Positions 33,391 to 43,147 are shown, numbered from the stretch's first letter. The stretch: 64,000 nt of DNA from GCA-2737725 sp033763995 (GCA_033763995.1 JANRJL010000004.1:62001-126000); one strand, 5' to 3'. Program-made: numbers and translations. Notes: generated from the sequence alone by a model not told the origin.

Positions 33391-33650
33391 TGGCGAAAGC
33401 TCCGGCACACGACGCGCTTCCCGACGACATCGTCCGCATGGGCTTCGAGGAGGCGATGAAGGAACTGGAAGACATCGTCCGCCGCCTCGAAGGCGGGCAG
33501 GTGAAACTCGACGACGCCGTGAAAGCCTATGAGCGCGGCGCGGCCCTGAAGCGTCACTGCGAGGCGAAGCTGGCCGACGCCAAGATGAAGGTCGAGAAGA
33601 TCACGCAGGCCGGCAAGGCCTTGGGCCTCGAGCCCATGAGTGAAGCCTGA
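33390..33650 (+). CDS. xseB: Exodeoxyribonuclease VII small subunit
   Basis: This 86-residue XseB is the small subunit of the single-strand exonuclease VII, used in mismatch and recombination repair. FEEAMKELEDIVRRLEGGQVKLDDAVKAYERGAALKRHCEAKLADAKMKVEKI is the full family signature. The start ATG overlaps the last base of the upstream stop (TAATG), so translation is probably coupled. The large subunit gene xseA is not in this window. Confidence 0.95.
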   Translation: MAKAPAHDALPDDIVRMGFEEAMKELEDIVRRLEGGQVKLDDAVKAYERGAALKRHCEAKLADAKMKVEKITQAGKALGLEPMSEA

Positions 33651-33664
33651 TCGTATTCCGTGTA

Positions 33665-34552
33665 ATGTCGCACGACTTTGCGCAGGCGCTGGACCAGGTC
33701 GCGGCGGATGTGAACGCTGAGTTGGACCGGTTGATCCGGCCGACCGCCGCGCCCGAGGGCCGTGTCGTCGACGCCATGCGCTACGCCGTGCTCGACGGCG
33801 GCAAGCGCTTCCGTCCGTTCCTGGTGCAGGCGAGCGCGAGTATTTTCGGCATCGACCCCGCCCGCTCGCTGCGCGTGGCCGCCGCCGTCGAAATGGTGCA
33901 CTGCTACTCGCTGATCCACGACGACTTGCCCGCCATGGACAACGACGATCTGCGGCGCGGGCGCCCAACCGTGCACAAGAAATACGACGAGGCCACGGCG
34001 ATTCTCGCCGGAGACGCGCTGCTGACGCTGGCCTTCGAGGTGCTGGCCGCGCCCGAGACTCATCCCCATGCGGATACGCGCGCGGCGTTGGTTCTTGCGC
34101 TGGCGCGCGCCGCGGGTGCGGCGGGCATGGTCGGCGGTCAAATGATCGATCTGCAGGCCGAGCACATCGCGCTGGATGTCGACGGACTGACGCACTTGCA
34201 GGAACTCAAGACGGGTCATCTGATCGCGTTCGCCGCGGCGGCCGGAGCGATCCTGGCCGGCGATCAGGCGGCCGAGAGAACCCTGCATCGCTATGGTCTA
34301 GATGTGGGCCTGGCCTTCCAGGTCACCGACGACCTGTTGGATGTGGAGGGCAATGCCGCCGCCACCGGCAAGGCCACGGGCAAGGACGCGGCCTCGGGCA
34401 AGGCGACTTTTGTCTCCCGTCTGGGGGTCGAAGGTGCTAAAAACTTGGCTCGATCGCTCATCGAACGGGCCCAGGCCGCCGTGGCGGTTTTGGGGCCGAA
34501 AGCGGACCTTCTGCGCCAGGCGGCCAGTTTCGTTCTGACGCGAAAGTCCTGA
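33665..34552 (+). CDS. ispA: Farnesyl/geranyl diphosphate synthase
   Basis: This 295-residue short-chain polyprenyl synthase has the first Asp-rich motif HDDLPAMDNDDLRRGRPTVHKKY (with the two-residue insert typical of bacterial IspA), GGKRFRPFLV for substrate binding, and the second Asp-rich motif FQVTDDLLDVEG. It condenses IPP with DMAPP and GPP to give FPP. It is followed by dxs, the first enzyme of the MEP pathway, so precursor supply and chain building are encoded together. Confidence 0.95.
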   Translation: MSHDFAQALDQVAADVNAELDRLIRPTAAPEGRVVDAMRYAVLDGGKRFRPFLVQASASIFGIDPARSLRVAAAVEMVHCYSLIHDDLPAMDNDDLRRGRPTVHKKYDEATAILAGDALLTLAFEVLAAPETHPHADTRAALVLALARAAGAAGMVGGQMIDLQAEHIALDVDGLTHLQELKTGHLIAFAAAAGAILAGDQAAERTLHRYGLDVGLAFQVTDDLLDVEGNAAATGKATGKDAASGKATFVSRLGVEGAKNLARSLIERAQAAVAVLGPKADLLRQAASFVLTRKS

Positions 34553-34583
34553 ACGGCAAGAAAGTATTGTTAGACACCAAGCG

Positions 34584-36524
34584 ATGACCGACGTGACCGC
34601 CTCAGCACCGCAAACCCCGCTGCTCGACCGTATCGCCGCGCCCAAGGACATGCGCGGGCTGTCGATCGAGGAGCTGACCCAACTGGCCGACGAAGTGCGC
34701 GCCGAGACGATTTATTCGGTGTCGCGCACCGGCGGGCACCTGGGCGCTGGCCTGGGCGTGGTGGAACTGACGGTGGCCTTGCATCACGTGTTCGACACGC
34801 CCGCCGACCGGTTGATCTGGGACGTGGGGCATCAGGCCTATCCGCACAAGATTCTCACCGGGCGGCGCAATCGCATGACCACGATCCGTCAGCGCGATGG
34901 CCTTTCCGGTTTCACGTCGCGCGCCGAGAGCGAATACGATCCGTTCGGCGCGGGCCACAGTTCCACCTCCATCTCCGCCGGCCTCGGCATGGCCGTGGCG
35001 CGGGATTTGAAGGGCGGCACCAACAAGGTCGTCTGCGTCATGGGCGACGGCGCCATGAGCGCGGGCATGGCCTACGAGGCCATGAACAACGCGGGCAGCT
35101 TGAAAAGCCGGCTGATCATCGTGCTCAACGACAACGACATGTCCATCGCGCCGCCGGTGGGCGCCATGAGCGCCTATTTGTCGCGGCTGCTGTCGTCCAA
35201 GCCCTATCTCACGCTGCGTCAGGCGATGAAGCAGATCGCCTCGCACTTTCCCAAGACGATCGAGGAGGCCGCGCGCAAGGCCGAGGAATACACGCGCGGC
35301 ATGGTCACGGGCGGCACGCTGTTCGAGGAACTCGGCATCTATTACGTCGGCCCCATCGACGGCCACCGCATCGACCACTTGGTGCCGGTGTTGAAGAACG
35401 TGCGCGATGCCGACGCCGAGGGGCCGATCCTGATTCACGTGGTCACGCAAAAAGGCAAGGGCTACGCGCCCGCCGAGGCCTCGGCCGACAAGTTCCACGG
35501 CGTGACCAAGTTCGACGTGGTGTCCGGCGCGCAAGTGAAAGCCCAGGCGCAGGCGCCGTCCTACACGTCGGTATTCGCCAAGGCGCTCATCGCCGAGGCC
35601 GAACGCGACGACAAGGTGATCGCCATCACCGCCGCCATGCCCAGCGGCACGGGGTTGGACAAGTTCGGCGAGAAATTCCCCAACCGGTGTTTCGACGTCG
35701 GCATCGCCGAACAGCATGCGGTGACGTTCGCGGCCGGGCTCGCGACCGAGGGTTACCGGCCCTTCTGCGCGATTTACTCCACGTTCCTGCAGCGCGCCTA
35801 CGATCAAGTGGTGCACGACGTCGCGGTGCAGAACCTGCCGGTGCGTTTCGCCATGGACCGGGCCGGTTACGTCGGCGCCGACGGCGCCACGCACCAGGGT
35901 TCGTTCGACCTTGCCTACTTGGGTTGCCTGCCCAACTTCACCATCATGGCCGCCGCCGACGAACTCGAGTTGATGCACATGGTGGCGACCGCCGCCGTCC
36001 ACGATTCCGGGCCTATCGCGTTGCGCTATCCGCGCGGCGAGGGCTTGGGCCTCGCCTTGCCCGCGCGCGGATCGGCGCTGCCCCTCGGCAAGGGGCGCGT
36101 GCTGAAGGAGGGCTCGACGGTGGCGTTGCTGAGCATCGGCACGCGCTTGGCCGACTGCCTCAAGGCGGCCGACAGCCTCGCGGCGCGGGGGCTCACATGC
36201 ACCGTCGCCGACGCGCGCTTTGCCAAGCCCTTGGATACCGACCTGATCGCGCAGTTGGCCGATCATCATGAGGTGCTGCTGACGGTCGAAGAGGGCGCCG
36301 CCGGCGGATTCGGCGCGGCGGTGCTGCAGTATCTGGCCGCCAGCGGACGGCTGGATCGCGGCCTGAAAATTCGCACCCTGACCATGCCCGACCGCTTTTT
36401 CGAGCACGCCAAGCCGGAAGAACAGATCCAGGCCGCCGGATTGAGCGCGTTTCATATCGCCGCCGCCGCCGTGGGCGCCCTGGGGCTCAAGGCCAGCGCC
36501 GCGCCGGGCCTCGCGCGCGCCTGA
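34584..36524 (+). CDS. dxs: 1-deoxy-D-xylulose-5-phosphate synthase
   Basis: This 646-residue thiamine-diphosphate enzyme joins pyruvate and glyceraldehyde 3-phosphate, the entry step of the MEP isoprenoid pathway. HLGAGLGVVELTVALHHVF, GHQAYPHKILTGRR, the ThDP motif GDGAMSAGMAYEAMNNAG with NDNDMSI, and the pyrimidine-domain GIAEQHAVTFAAGLA are intact. Length and domain order are standard. Cotranscription with ispA (31-base gap) and tlyA (36-base gap) is likely. Confidence 0.97.
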   Translation: MTDVTASAPQTPLLDRIAAPKDMRGLSIEELTQLADEVRAETIYSVSRTGGHLGAGLGVVELTVALHHVFDTPADRLIWDVGHQAYPHKILTGRRNRMTTIRQRDGLSGFTSRAESEYDPFGAGHSSTSISAGLGMAVARDLKGGTNKVVCVMGDGAMSAGMAYEAMNNAGSLKSRLIIVLNDNDMSIAPPVGAMSAYLSRLLSSKPYLTLRQAMKQIASHFPKTIEEAARKAEEYTRGMVTGGTLFEELGIYYVGPIDGHRIDHLVPVLKNVRDADAEGPILIHVVTQKGKGYAPAEASADKFHGVTKFDVVSGAQVKAQAQAPSYTSVFAKALIAEAERDDKVIAITAAMPSGTGLDKFGEKFPNRCFDVGIAEQHAVTFAAGLATEGYRPFCAIYSTFLQRAYDQVVHDVAVQNLPVRFAMDRAGYVGADGATHQGSFDLAYLGCLPNFTIMAAADELELMHMVATAAVHDSGPIALRYPRGEGLGLALPARGSALPLGKGRVLKEGSTVALLSIGTRLADCLKAADSLAARGLTCTVADARFAKPLDTDLIAQLADHHEVLLTVEEGAAGGFGAAVLQYLAASGRLDRGLKIRTLTMPDRFFEHAKPEEQIQAAGLSAFHIAAAAVGALGLKASAAPGLARA

Positions 36525-36560
36525 ACGGTTCTTGCGGGCCGCCTGTCGCCCGGCATCCCC

Positions 36561-37304
36561 ATGGCCGCCAAGAAAATCCGCCTCGATCAACTGCTCGTCG
36601 CGCGCGGGCTCGCCGAGACTCCCGTCAAGGCGCAGGCGCTCATCCTCGCCGGCGTGGTCTTTAGCGGCGAGCAGCGCCTCTCGACAGCCGGCGCGCAAGT
36701 GCCCGAAGACATGGCCGTCGAGGTGCGCGGCAAGGAGCATCCCTGGGTCTCGCGCGGCGGCATCAAGCTGGCTCATGGACTGGCGCACTTCGGGCTCGAT
36801 CCCACGGGCCGCGTATGTCTCGACATCGGCGCCTCGACCGGCGGCTTCACGGATGTGTTGCTGCATCATGGCGCGGCCAAGGTCTATGCCGTCGACGTGG
36901 GCTACGGCCAACTGGCCGACAAGCTGCGTCATGATCCGCGCGTCGTCGCGCTGGAACGCGCCAACGCGCGGCATCTCACGGCCGCGCAGGTGCCCGAGCC
37001 CGTGGGTGCCATCGTCTGCGATGCCAGTTTCATCGGGCTGCGCACGGTGTTGCCCGCGGCCCTCGCCTTGGCCGCGCCCGGCGCTTTTCTGATCGCGCTC
37101 ATCAAGCCGCAATTCGAGGTGGCCAAGGACCGCGTCGGCAAGAAGGGCGTGGTGCGCGACCCGGCGCTTCACGATCAAGTCTGCGCGGAGATTTCAGCGT
37201 GGCTCGCCGGCCAGCCCGGCTGGCGCGTGCTGGGCCTCGCGCGCAGCCCCATCACGGGGCCCGAGGGCAACGTCGAGTTCCTGATCGCGGGCCAACGAAA
37301 TTAA
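36561..37304 (+). CDS. tlyA: TlyA-family rRNA 2'-O-methyltransferase
   Basis: This 247-residue protein has an S4 RNA-binding domain at residues 5-65 (IRLDQLLVARGLAETPVKAQALILAGVV) and a FtsJ-like SAM methyltransferase from about 75: WVSRGGIKLAHGL, CLDIGASTGGFTDVLLHHGA and CDASFIGLRTVLPAAL. TlyA methylates ribose in 16S and/or 23S rRNA and is historically named hemolysin. It is the last gene of the hdaH-to-tlyA run. The parE stop lies three bases beyond it on the other strand. Confidence 0.93.
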   Translation: MAAKKIRLDQLLVARGLAETPVKAQALILAGVVFSGEQRLSTAGAQVPEDMAVEVRGKEHPWVSRGGIKLAHGLAHFGLDPTGRVCLDIGASTGGFTDVLLHHGAAKVYAVDVGYGQLADKLRHDPRVVALERANARHLTAAQVPEPVGAIVCDASFIGLRTVLPAALALAAPGAFLIALIKPQFEVAKDRVGKKGVVRDPALHDQVCAEISAWLAGQPGWRVLGLARSPITGPEGNVEFLIAGQRN

Positions 37305-37307
37305 TCT

Positions 37308-37604
37308 CTATGAGTCGAATTGTCGGCGCGGGTCCTGCCGCCGGTGCAGAACGCGCACGACAAAGACCTTGTCGTGCTGCAAGGCGTAGAAAATGACTTG
37401 ACTTCCGCAATTTAAACTTCGCAAGCCCGGCAACTCAAGCCGTGCAATCCCAATCTCGGGATTGTCCGCGATGTTGTTCATCGCGGTTTCCAGTTGCGAC
37501 AAGTATTCGCGGCGCTGAGGCGTTCCCCAGGTATGCTGAGTATAGGTGGCGATGTCGGCAAGGTCGCGTGCCGCGCGCGTCGAGACGTGATAACGCCGTT
37601 TCAT
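37308..37604 (-). CDS. parE: ParE-type toxin
   Basis: This 98-residue RelE/ParE-superfamily toxin has YHVSTRAARDLADIATYTQHTWG at the N-terminus, the classic ParE start, then MNNIADNPEIGIARLELPGLRSLNCGSQVIFY and VFVVRVLHRRQDPRRQF at the C-terminus. ParE toxins typically poison DNA gyrase. The gene overlaps parD by four bases and is convergent with tlyA. Confidence 0.92.
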   Translation of the reverse strand: MKRRYHVSTRAARDLADIATYTQHTWGTPQRREYLSQLETAMNNIADNPEIGIARLELPGLRSLNCGSQVIFYALQHDKVFVVRVLHRRQDPRRQFDS

Positions 37605-37873
37605 GCCGCGCGGCGGCGCCTCGACTTGGTGCCGCGCGCTTGGCTGTCGATGGAAGCATTGAGCTTGGCAAACGAGAAGGTGTCGTCGACGCCGCTGTCA
37701 AGGCCCTCGCGCAGCGCGATCTTGAGCTCCGAGGCCTTCTTCTCGAAAACGCGATCGGCCATGAGACGCAGCGCGTCGCGCACGGCTTCGCTGGCGTTCT
37801 CGTACACGCCTTCGTCGATCCGCTCTTTCACGAAATCTGTATAGGGCTTGGTGAGGACGATCTTCATGTTCAT
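37601..37873 (-). CDS. parD: ParD-type antitoxin
   Basis: This 90-residue ribbon-helix-helix antitoxin has MKIVLTKPYTDFVKERIDEGVYENASEAVRDALRLMADR, the ParD pattern, followed by a charged C-terminal tail that would bind ParE. ATG codons at 37873 and 37867 are both possible and neither has a good ribosome site. Upstream, AGTG (37886-37889) and CACT (37903-37906) flank a CCA/TGG core and may form an operator, but the symmetry is weak. A GGCC/GGCC hairpin at about 37931-37957 separates it from sppA. Confidence 0.88.
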   Translation of the reverse strand: MNMKIVLTKPYTDFVKERIDEGVYENASEAVRDALRLMADRVFEKKASELKIALREGLDSGVDDTFSFAKLNASIDSQARGTKSRRRRAA

Positions 37874-37967
37874 TGCGCCGTTGGGAGTGTCGCCAATGGG
37901 AGCACTATGACTCGGCCTCAGATTCGGCGCAAGTGAATGGCCTTCTGATGGCCACTTAAGGTCCTTG

Positions 37968-39752
37968 CTAATTGACCGCCACCGGCTCGGCGTACAGTTG
38001 CACGCCCGACCGGTTGACGGCGCGCGCGGCGGCATCGAGCGGCGCCAAGCGTTCGGCCAGCGTGCTCAGCATCTGCATGCCGCTCATGAGGCCGAAGGGC
38101 AGGTTGCCGTCTTCGATCGCCTTGAGCAGCGCCTTCCACGGATCTTCCGGCGCCGGGAAGGGCACCAGCATGACCGTGTCGGTGAGCGCGAGTCCGATTT
38201 TTTCCTTGGTGTAGTCGATGGCGCGGCCAAGCCCGCCCAGTTCGTCGACAAGTCCGGCCTTCAGCGCGTCGGCGCCGGTCCACACCCGGCCGCGGGCGGA
38301 ACGCTCCAGGTCGGCCACGTCCTTGCCGCGGCCCTGGGCGGCCTTGGTGGTGAAGTCGAGATAGGAGGCATCGATCATCTCGTTGAGACGGGCTAGGTCC
38401 TTGGCCGAGAACTCCTGAACCGCGCTGAACATGCCGGCGGATTCGCCGAACGTAATGCGGTCCCAGTTGATGTCGAGTTTCTCGAAGGCGCCGGCGAACA
38501 CCAACTTGCCCATGATCACGCCGATGGAGCCGGTGATGGTGGCGGGCTGGGCGAAAATGCGGTCCGCCGCCATGGCCAGGAAATACCCGCCCGAGGCGGC
38601 GGTGTTGCCCATGCTGGCGATGACGGGTTTTTTCTCTTTGGCCAGTACGATTTCGCGCCAGATGGTGTCGGAGGCGACATAGGAGCCGCCGGGGCTGTCG
38701 ATGCGCAGGATGATGGCGGCGATATCGTCGTCCTCGGCGGCATCCGCGATGGCCTGGGCCATGGTCTCCGACGTGATCACGCCGTCCTGGCCGAAGGGGC
38801 CGTCGTCGCGTCCACGCACGATCTCGCCCACGGCGTGAATCATCGCCACGCGCTTCTTGGGCTCGGCGCGGCCCGCCGGCGGCCCGTACGACAGGTACTC
38901 GCCGATCTCCGCGGTCTTGGCCTCGGGCATGGCCTTGTCCAAGGCGTCGTCGAATTGGTCGCGGTAGCCGATCCGGTCGATCAACTTTGCGCCGAGCGCC
39001 TCCTGGGCCATGAGCGGGCCCTTGTCGATCAACCGGCGCACATCGGCGGGGGCGAGATCGCGGTCCTGGGCGATGCCGGCGACGAACTGATCGAAGAACG
39101 AGCCCAGCAAGGCTTCGAGCGATTCGCGATTGGCCGGCGAGATCCGCTCGTTGGTGAGGTTTTCCATGGCGCTTTTGTATTCCTTGCGCTGGATGACGTT
39201 GGCCTTGACGCCGAAACGGTCCAGGAACGCCTTGAAAAACGGCTGCTCGATGCCGATGCCCGCGAGGCCTACGGTGCCCGAGGGTTGCACCCAGAGTTCG
39301 CCGAAGGATGCGGCGAGGTAATAAGCCGGCGTCGCGCCGACGCCCTCGCCGATGGTCTCGGCGAACAGCATGGTCGGTTTTTTCGATGTGCGAAACTCCG
39401 CGATGACGTCGCGGACGTCCTGGGTTTGCGCAAGGCCCAAGGCCTGGTCGCTGATGGTGGCGGCGATGCCGATCACGCGCGGGTCGTCCTTGGCGCGGCG
39501 GATGGCGATGAGCGTGTCCTGCAGCGTGGCGCGCGGATGCAGCGCGAAGGCGTCGAAGCGGCGGTCACCGGAGCCCTCGGCGAGGTCTTGATCGAGATCG
39601 AGCATGAGGACGATCTTGTCCGGCGTGCTGATCTTCGGCGCGGCCAAGCCGTCGAACTGCATCGCCAAGTAAATGCCGACGCCGATGGCGACGATGAAGA
39701 AGAAGCCGATGCTGGCCAGCACGCCGAGAAGAAGCTTGCCGATCAATTTCAT
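37968..39752 (-). CDS. sppA: Signal peptide peptidase SppA, 67-kDa type
   Basis: This 594-residue inner-membrane serine protease degrades cleaved signal peptides. It has an N-terminal anchor (residues 6-30), two homologous ClpP-like halves, general-base Lys193 in EYKSAMENLT and nucleophile Ser387 in NTAASGGYF. The long (E. coli-like) form is used, not the short archaeal/Bacillus type. It is followed on the minus strand by parDE and preceded by aroC. Confidence 0.94.
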   Translation of the reverse strand: MKLIGKLLLGVLASIGFFFIVAIGVGIYLAMQFDGLAAPKISTPDKIVLMLDLDQDLAEGSGDRRFDAFALHPRATLQDTLIAIRRAKDDPRVIGIAATISDQALGLAQTQDVRDVIAEFRTSKKPTMLFAETIGEGVGATPAYYLAASFGELWVQPSGTVGLAGIGIEQPFFKAFLDRFGVKANVIQRKEYKSAMENLTNERISPANRESLEALLGSFFDQFVAGIAQDRDLAPADVRRLIDKGPLMAQEALGAKLIDRIGYRDQFDDALDKAMPEAKTAEIGEYLSYGPPAGRAEPKKRVAMIHAVGEIVRGRDDGPFGQDGVITSETMAQAIADAAEDDDIAAIILRIDSPGGSYVASDTIWREIVLAKEKKPVIASMGNTAASGGYFLAMAADRIFAQPATITGSIGVIMGKLVFAGAFEKLDINWDRITFGESAGMFSAVQEFSAKDLARLNEMIDASYLDFTTKAAQGRGKDVADLERSARGRVWTGADALKAGLVDELGGLGRAIDYTKEKIGLALTDTVMLVPFPAPEDPWKALLKAIEDGNLPFGLMSGMQMLSTLAERLAPLDAAARAVNRSGVQLYAEPVAVN

Positions 39753-39782
39753 GGACGAGTCCTTCGGTTCAAGACGCCAAGT

Positions 39783-40880
39783 TTAGCCCCGGATCGGCCC
39801 GCATTGGGCTTCGTGCCGCAACAGGTGGTCGGCCAGCACCACCGCCATCATGGCCTCGGCCACGGGCACGCCGCGAATGCCGACGCACGGGTCATGACGG
39901 CCCTTGGTGACGATCTCGGTCTCCCGACCGTGAATATCAATCGTGCGCCGTGGCGAAAGTATGGAGCTGGTGGGCTTGATGGCCACGCGGGCGACAATAT
40001 CTTGCCCCGTCGAGATGCCGCCCAAGATGCCGCCCGCCCGGTTGGACAGGAATTTCGGTTTGCCGGGTTTGCCTTTGCGCATTTCGTCGGCGTTCTCCTC
40101 GCCCGACAGGGCGGCGGCGGCGAAGCCCGCGCCGATTTCCACGCCCTTGGCGGCATTGATACCCATCAGCGCCGAGGCGATGTCAGCGTCGAGCTTGCCG
40201 TAGATCGGCGCCCCCAGGCCCACGGGAATACCCTCGGCCACAACCTCGATGATCGCGCCCGTCGAGGAGCCTGTCTTGCGCACGCCGTCGAGAAATTTCT
40301 CCCAGGCGCCCGCCGCCTTGGCATCGGGACAAAAGAACGGGTTCTTGCCCACGTTCGCCCAGTTCCAGCGCTTGCGATCAATTTTGTGGGGGCCCATTTG
40401 AATCAGCGCGCCGCGAATCGCGACGGCCTTGCCCAGGCGATGAACGAGAATTTTTCGCGCGACGGCGCCCGCGGCCACGCGCATGGCGGTTTCGCGCGCC
40501 GACTGCCGCCCGCCACCGCGATAATCGCGGATGCCGTACTTGGCCCAATAGGTGTAGTCGGCATGGCCCGGGCGGAACTTCTCGGCGATGTCACCGTAAT
40601 CCTTGGAACGTGCGTCCACGTTTTCGATCAGCAGGCCGATGGGCGTGCCCGTGGTCTTGCCCTCGAACACGCCGGAGAGAATGCGTACCGCGTCGGGCTC
40701 GCGCCGCTGCGTGGTGAAGCGCGACGTGCCCGGCTTGCGCTTATCCAGCCACACCTGGATATCCGCCTCGCTCAAGGCGATACCCGGCGGTGTGCCGTCG
40801 ACGACGCAACCCAGGGCCGGGCCGTGGCTCTCGCCGAAAGTGGTGAACCGGAAGAGGGTCCCGAAGGTGTTGCTGGACAT
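39783..40880 (-). CDS. aroC: Chorismate synthase
   Basis: This 365-residue FMN-dependent enzyme catalyses the last step of the shikimate pathway (EPSP to chorismate). Signatures are GESHGPALGCVVDGTPPG, the RPGHADYTYWAKYGIRDYRGGGRQSARET block and GGISTGQDIVARVAIKPTSSI, then RHDPCVGIRGVPVAEAM. It lies between fabI and sppA on the same strand with short gaps, so the three may form a unit. Confidence 0.97.
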   Translation of the reverse strand: MSSNTFGTLFRFTTFGESHGPALGCVVDGTPPGIALSEADIQVWLDKRKPGTSRFTTQRREPDAVRILSGVFEGKTTGTPIGLLIENVDARSKDYGDIAEKFRPGHADYTYWAKYGIRDYRGGGRQSARETAMRVAAGAVARKILVHRLGKAVAIRGALIQMGPHKIDRKRWNWANVGKNPFFCPDAKAAGAWEKFLDGVRKTGSSTGAIIEVVAEGIPVGLGAPIYGKLDADIASALMGINAAKGVEIGAGFAAAALSGEENADEMRKGKPGKPKFLSNRAGGILGGISTGQDIVARVAIKPTSSILSPRRTIDIHGRETEIVTKGRHDPCVGIRGVPVAEAMMAVVLADHLLRHEAQCGPIRG

Positions 40881-40892
40881 AAGGGGCTAGGC

Positions 40893-41732
40893 CTAACCGC
40901 TGATCTTGGCGCCCTGCAGCATTTCGGCGATTTCGCCGATCGAATTCACATCGATCATGCCCGTGACGTTATAGCCGCCGTCGACATAGTGAATCTCGCC
41001 GGTCACGCCGCTCGCGAGATCGCTGAGCAGATAGAGGCCGGCCTTGCCGACGTCGTCGATGGTGATGGGGCGGTGCAGGGGGGCGTTGAGTTCGTTCCAG
41101 CGCATGATGTGGCGCACATCGCCGATGCCCGAGGCGGCGAGGGTGCGGATCGGGCCGGCGGAAATGGCATTCACGCGAATCTTGGCGCGGCCCAGATCCA
41201 CCGCCAGATAACGCACGCTGGCTTCCAGCGCGGCCTTGGCCACGCCCATGACGTTATAGTGGGGGATGACTCTTTCCGCGCCCATGTACGAAAGCGTCAG
41301 CAGGCTGCCGCCGTTGGGCATGAGGGGCTCGGCGCGGCGGCACACCTCGGTGAACGAAAAGCACGAGATGTCCATGGTCTTGAGGAAGTTCTCGCGCGTG
41401 GTGTCGAGGTAGCGGCCCTTGAGTTGTTCCTTGTCCGAGAAGGCGATGGCGTGAACGATGAAGTCCACCTGACCCCAGGCCGACTTGAGGGCCTGGAACA
41501 AAGCCTCCATGGAAGCGATGTCGGTGACGTCGCAGGGCAGGATCACCGAGGCCTTGACGCTTTGCGCCAGGGGCCGGACGCGCTTTTCAAGAGCCTCACC
41601 CTGGTAGGTGAAGGCCAATTCCGCGCCGTGGGCGGCGGCGTGCTTGGCGATGCCCCAAGCAATGGAGCGATCGTTGGCCACGCCCATGATCAGGCCTTTT
41701 TTGCCGGTCAGCAGCGGCGAGGGAGACGTCAT
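40893..41732 (-). CDS. fabI: Enoyl-ACP reductase FabI
   Basis: This 279-residue short-chain reductase carries out the last reduction in each round of fatty-acid elongation. The NADH site is KKGLIMGVANDRSIAWGIAK. The catalytic Tyr-Lys pair is in SYMGAERVIPHYNVMGVAKAALEASVRYLA, and substrate-loop residues SAGPIRTLAASGI are normal for FabI, the triclosan-target type. The ATG at 41732 begins the family's usual N-terminus. It is divergent from the YihY gene with 95 bases between. Confidence 0.96.
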   Translation of the reverse strand: MTSPSPLLTGKKGLIMGVANDRSIAWGIAKHAAAHGAELAFTYQGEALEKRVRPLAQSVKASVILPCDVTDIASMEALFQALKSAWGQVDFIVHAIAFSDKEQLKGRYLDTTRENFLKTMDISCFSFTEVCRRAEPLMPNGGSLLTLSYMGAERVIPHYNVMGVAKAALEASVRYLAVDLGRAKIRVNAISAGPIRTLAASGIGDVRHIMRWNELNAPLHRPITIDDVGKAGLYLLSDLASGVTGEIHYVDGGYNVTGMIDVNSIGEIAEMLQGAKISG

Positions 41733-41827
41733 GATTGGCTGGAACCCGCTGAAAACAAAGAGAACCTTTGAGGAACGCCGAACTTGCGGCATCCTACACG
41801 AAACCGACCGGGGAGCAAGGCAGCCCA

Positions 41828-43147
41828 ATGCCCGACCAGCCAAGCCTGACAGACAAAATCTCGGCCCTCGCGCCGCCGAATCTTGGTGGGCATCTCTCGC
41901 CCGTGCGGTTCATGATCGCGCGCATGGCCGAGGACCAGATCACGCGGGTGGCGGCCTCGCTCAGTTTCACCACGACCTTGGCGGTGGTTCCGGCCTTGGC
42001 CCTGATGCTGGCCTTGCTCACGGCCTTTCCGGCCTTCGAGAGCGTGCGGACGTCGGTTCAGGACTTCATCATCGGGAATTTCATTCTCGACACGGGCCTC
42101 AAGATGAAGGAGCAGTTGGCGAGCTTCGTCGAAGCCGCCGCCAAGCTTACTGTCTTCGGCGTCATCGGCCTGGTGGTGACGTCGATCATGCTGCTGTTGA
42201 CCATCGAGAGTTCCTTCAATCAGATTTTCAAGGTCTCGCGTCCGCGCCCGATGCTCATGCGACTGCTCGTGTTGTGGGCCGTGATCACGGTCGGACCGTT
42301 CTTGATCGGGACCAGCTTCACCCTCTTCGGCTATTTCGGCGTGGCTCAATTTCTGGCGACTCCGGGCGTGGCGGAGTCCGTCGGCCTCTTGTTGGGTCAA
42401 TTGGCGCCCACGCTGCTGGCGTGGATCGCCATTACATTCATCTATCTCGTCGTGCCCAACCGGCGCGTGGCGCTCAAGGACGCGCTGATCGGCGCCGGCG
42501 TCGCGGCGTTCTTGTTCGGGCTGCTGCGTTACGGCTTCGCCGCCTACGTGGCGTCCATGACATCCTACGAAGCGGTGTACGGCGCGGTCGCCGCGGTACC
42601 GATATTCTTGTTTTGGGTTTACCTGTCGTGGATCGTCGTGATGGCGGGCGCGGTGATCACCGCGACGCTGCCCGACTGGCGCTATGTCAAGGCGGGCGGT
42701 CTCGGCACGGTGATGGCGCAAGTCGCCCTGGCGTTGGACATCATCGCGAAGCTGGGGGCGGCGCAACGCGCGGGGCATGCCCGCACGACCCGGGCCTTGG
42801 CGAAAGCCCTGACCGTGCCGGACGTGGCGCTCACGCGCGTGCTGGAGGTGCTGCGCGCCGGGCGGTTCGTGGCCACCACCGAGGACGGCGGTTGGATGCT
42901 GAGCCGGGATCTGGAACGCACGGCGCTCGCCGACCTGGCGCATCTCTTCGGCCTGGGGCTGGACGGCACGGCGCTGCCGGCTGACCGCGCCGGCAGCGAT
43001 GTGGCCAAGCGGCTGTATGTTCACCTCGGCCGGGCGGCGGAATCCGAACGCACCTTGTTGAGCGTGAGTTTGGCCAAAATCGTGGCGCTGCCGGATGAGG
43101 CGCCGCAGGCGGGCTCGGCGGTGGGGTCCAGCGCTCAAGACGTTTGA
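41828..43147 (+). CDS. YihY/BrkB-family membrane protein
   Basis: This 439-residue protein of the YihY family (once misnamed RNase BN) has about six membrane segments between residues 45 and 300, with VAASLSFTTTLAVVPALALMLALL and VYGAVAAVPIFLFWVYLSWIVVMAGA as typical stretches. A soluble C-terminal region (about 310-439) resembles a winged-helix-like extension (DVALTRVLEVLRAGRFVATTEDGGW). The molecular function is unknown; it is not expected to be a nuclease. It overlaps the convergent PIN toxin gene by 13 bases. Confidence 0.85.
   Translation: MPDQPSLTDKISALAPPNLGGHLSPVRFMIARMAEDQITRVAASLSFTTTLAVVPALALMLALLTAFPAFESVRTSVQDFIIGNFILDTGLKMKEQLASFVEAAAKLTVFGVIGLVVTSIMLLLTIESSFNQIFKVSRPRPMLMRLLVLWAVITVGPFLIGTSFTLFGYFGVAQFLATPGVAESVGLLLGQLAPTLLAWIAITFIYLVVPNRRVALKDALIGAGVAAFLFGLLRYGFAAYVASMTSYEAVYGAVAAVPIFLFWVYLSWIVVMAGAVITATLPDWRYVKAGGLGTVMAQVALALDIIAKLGAAQRAGHARTTRALAKALTVPDVALTRVLEVLRAGRFVATTEDGGWMLSRDLERTALADLAHLFGLGLDGTALPADRAGSDVAKRLYVHLGRAAESERTLLSVSLAKIVALPDEAPQAGSAVGSSAQDV

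Noticed and set aside
34602..37178. 858-residue open frame opposite dxs and tlyA
   Set aside because: Spans two unrelated genes antisense and shows no family motif; typical shadow frame.
38835..41771. 978-residue open frame opposite sppA, aroC and fabI
   Set aside because: Crosses three real genes and their gaps antisense; an artefact of high GC.
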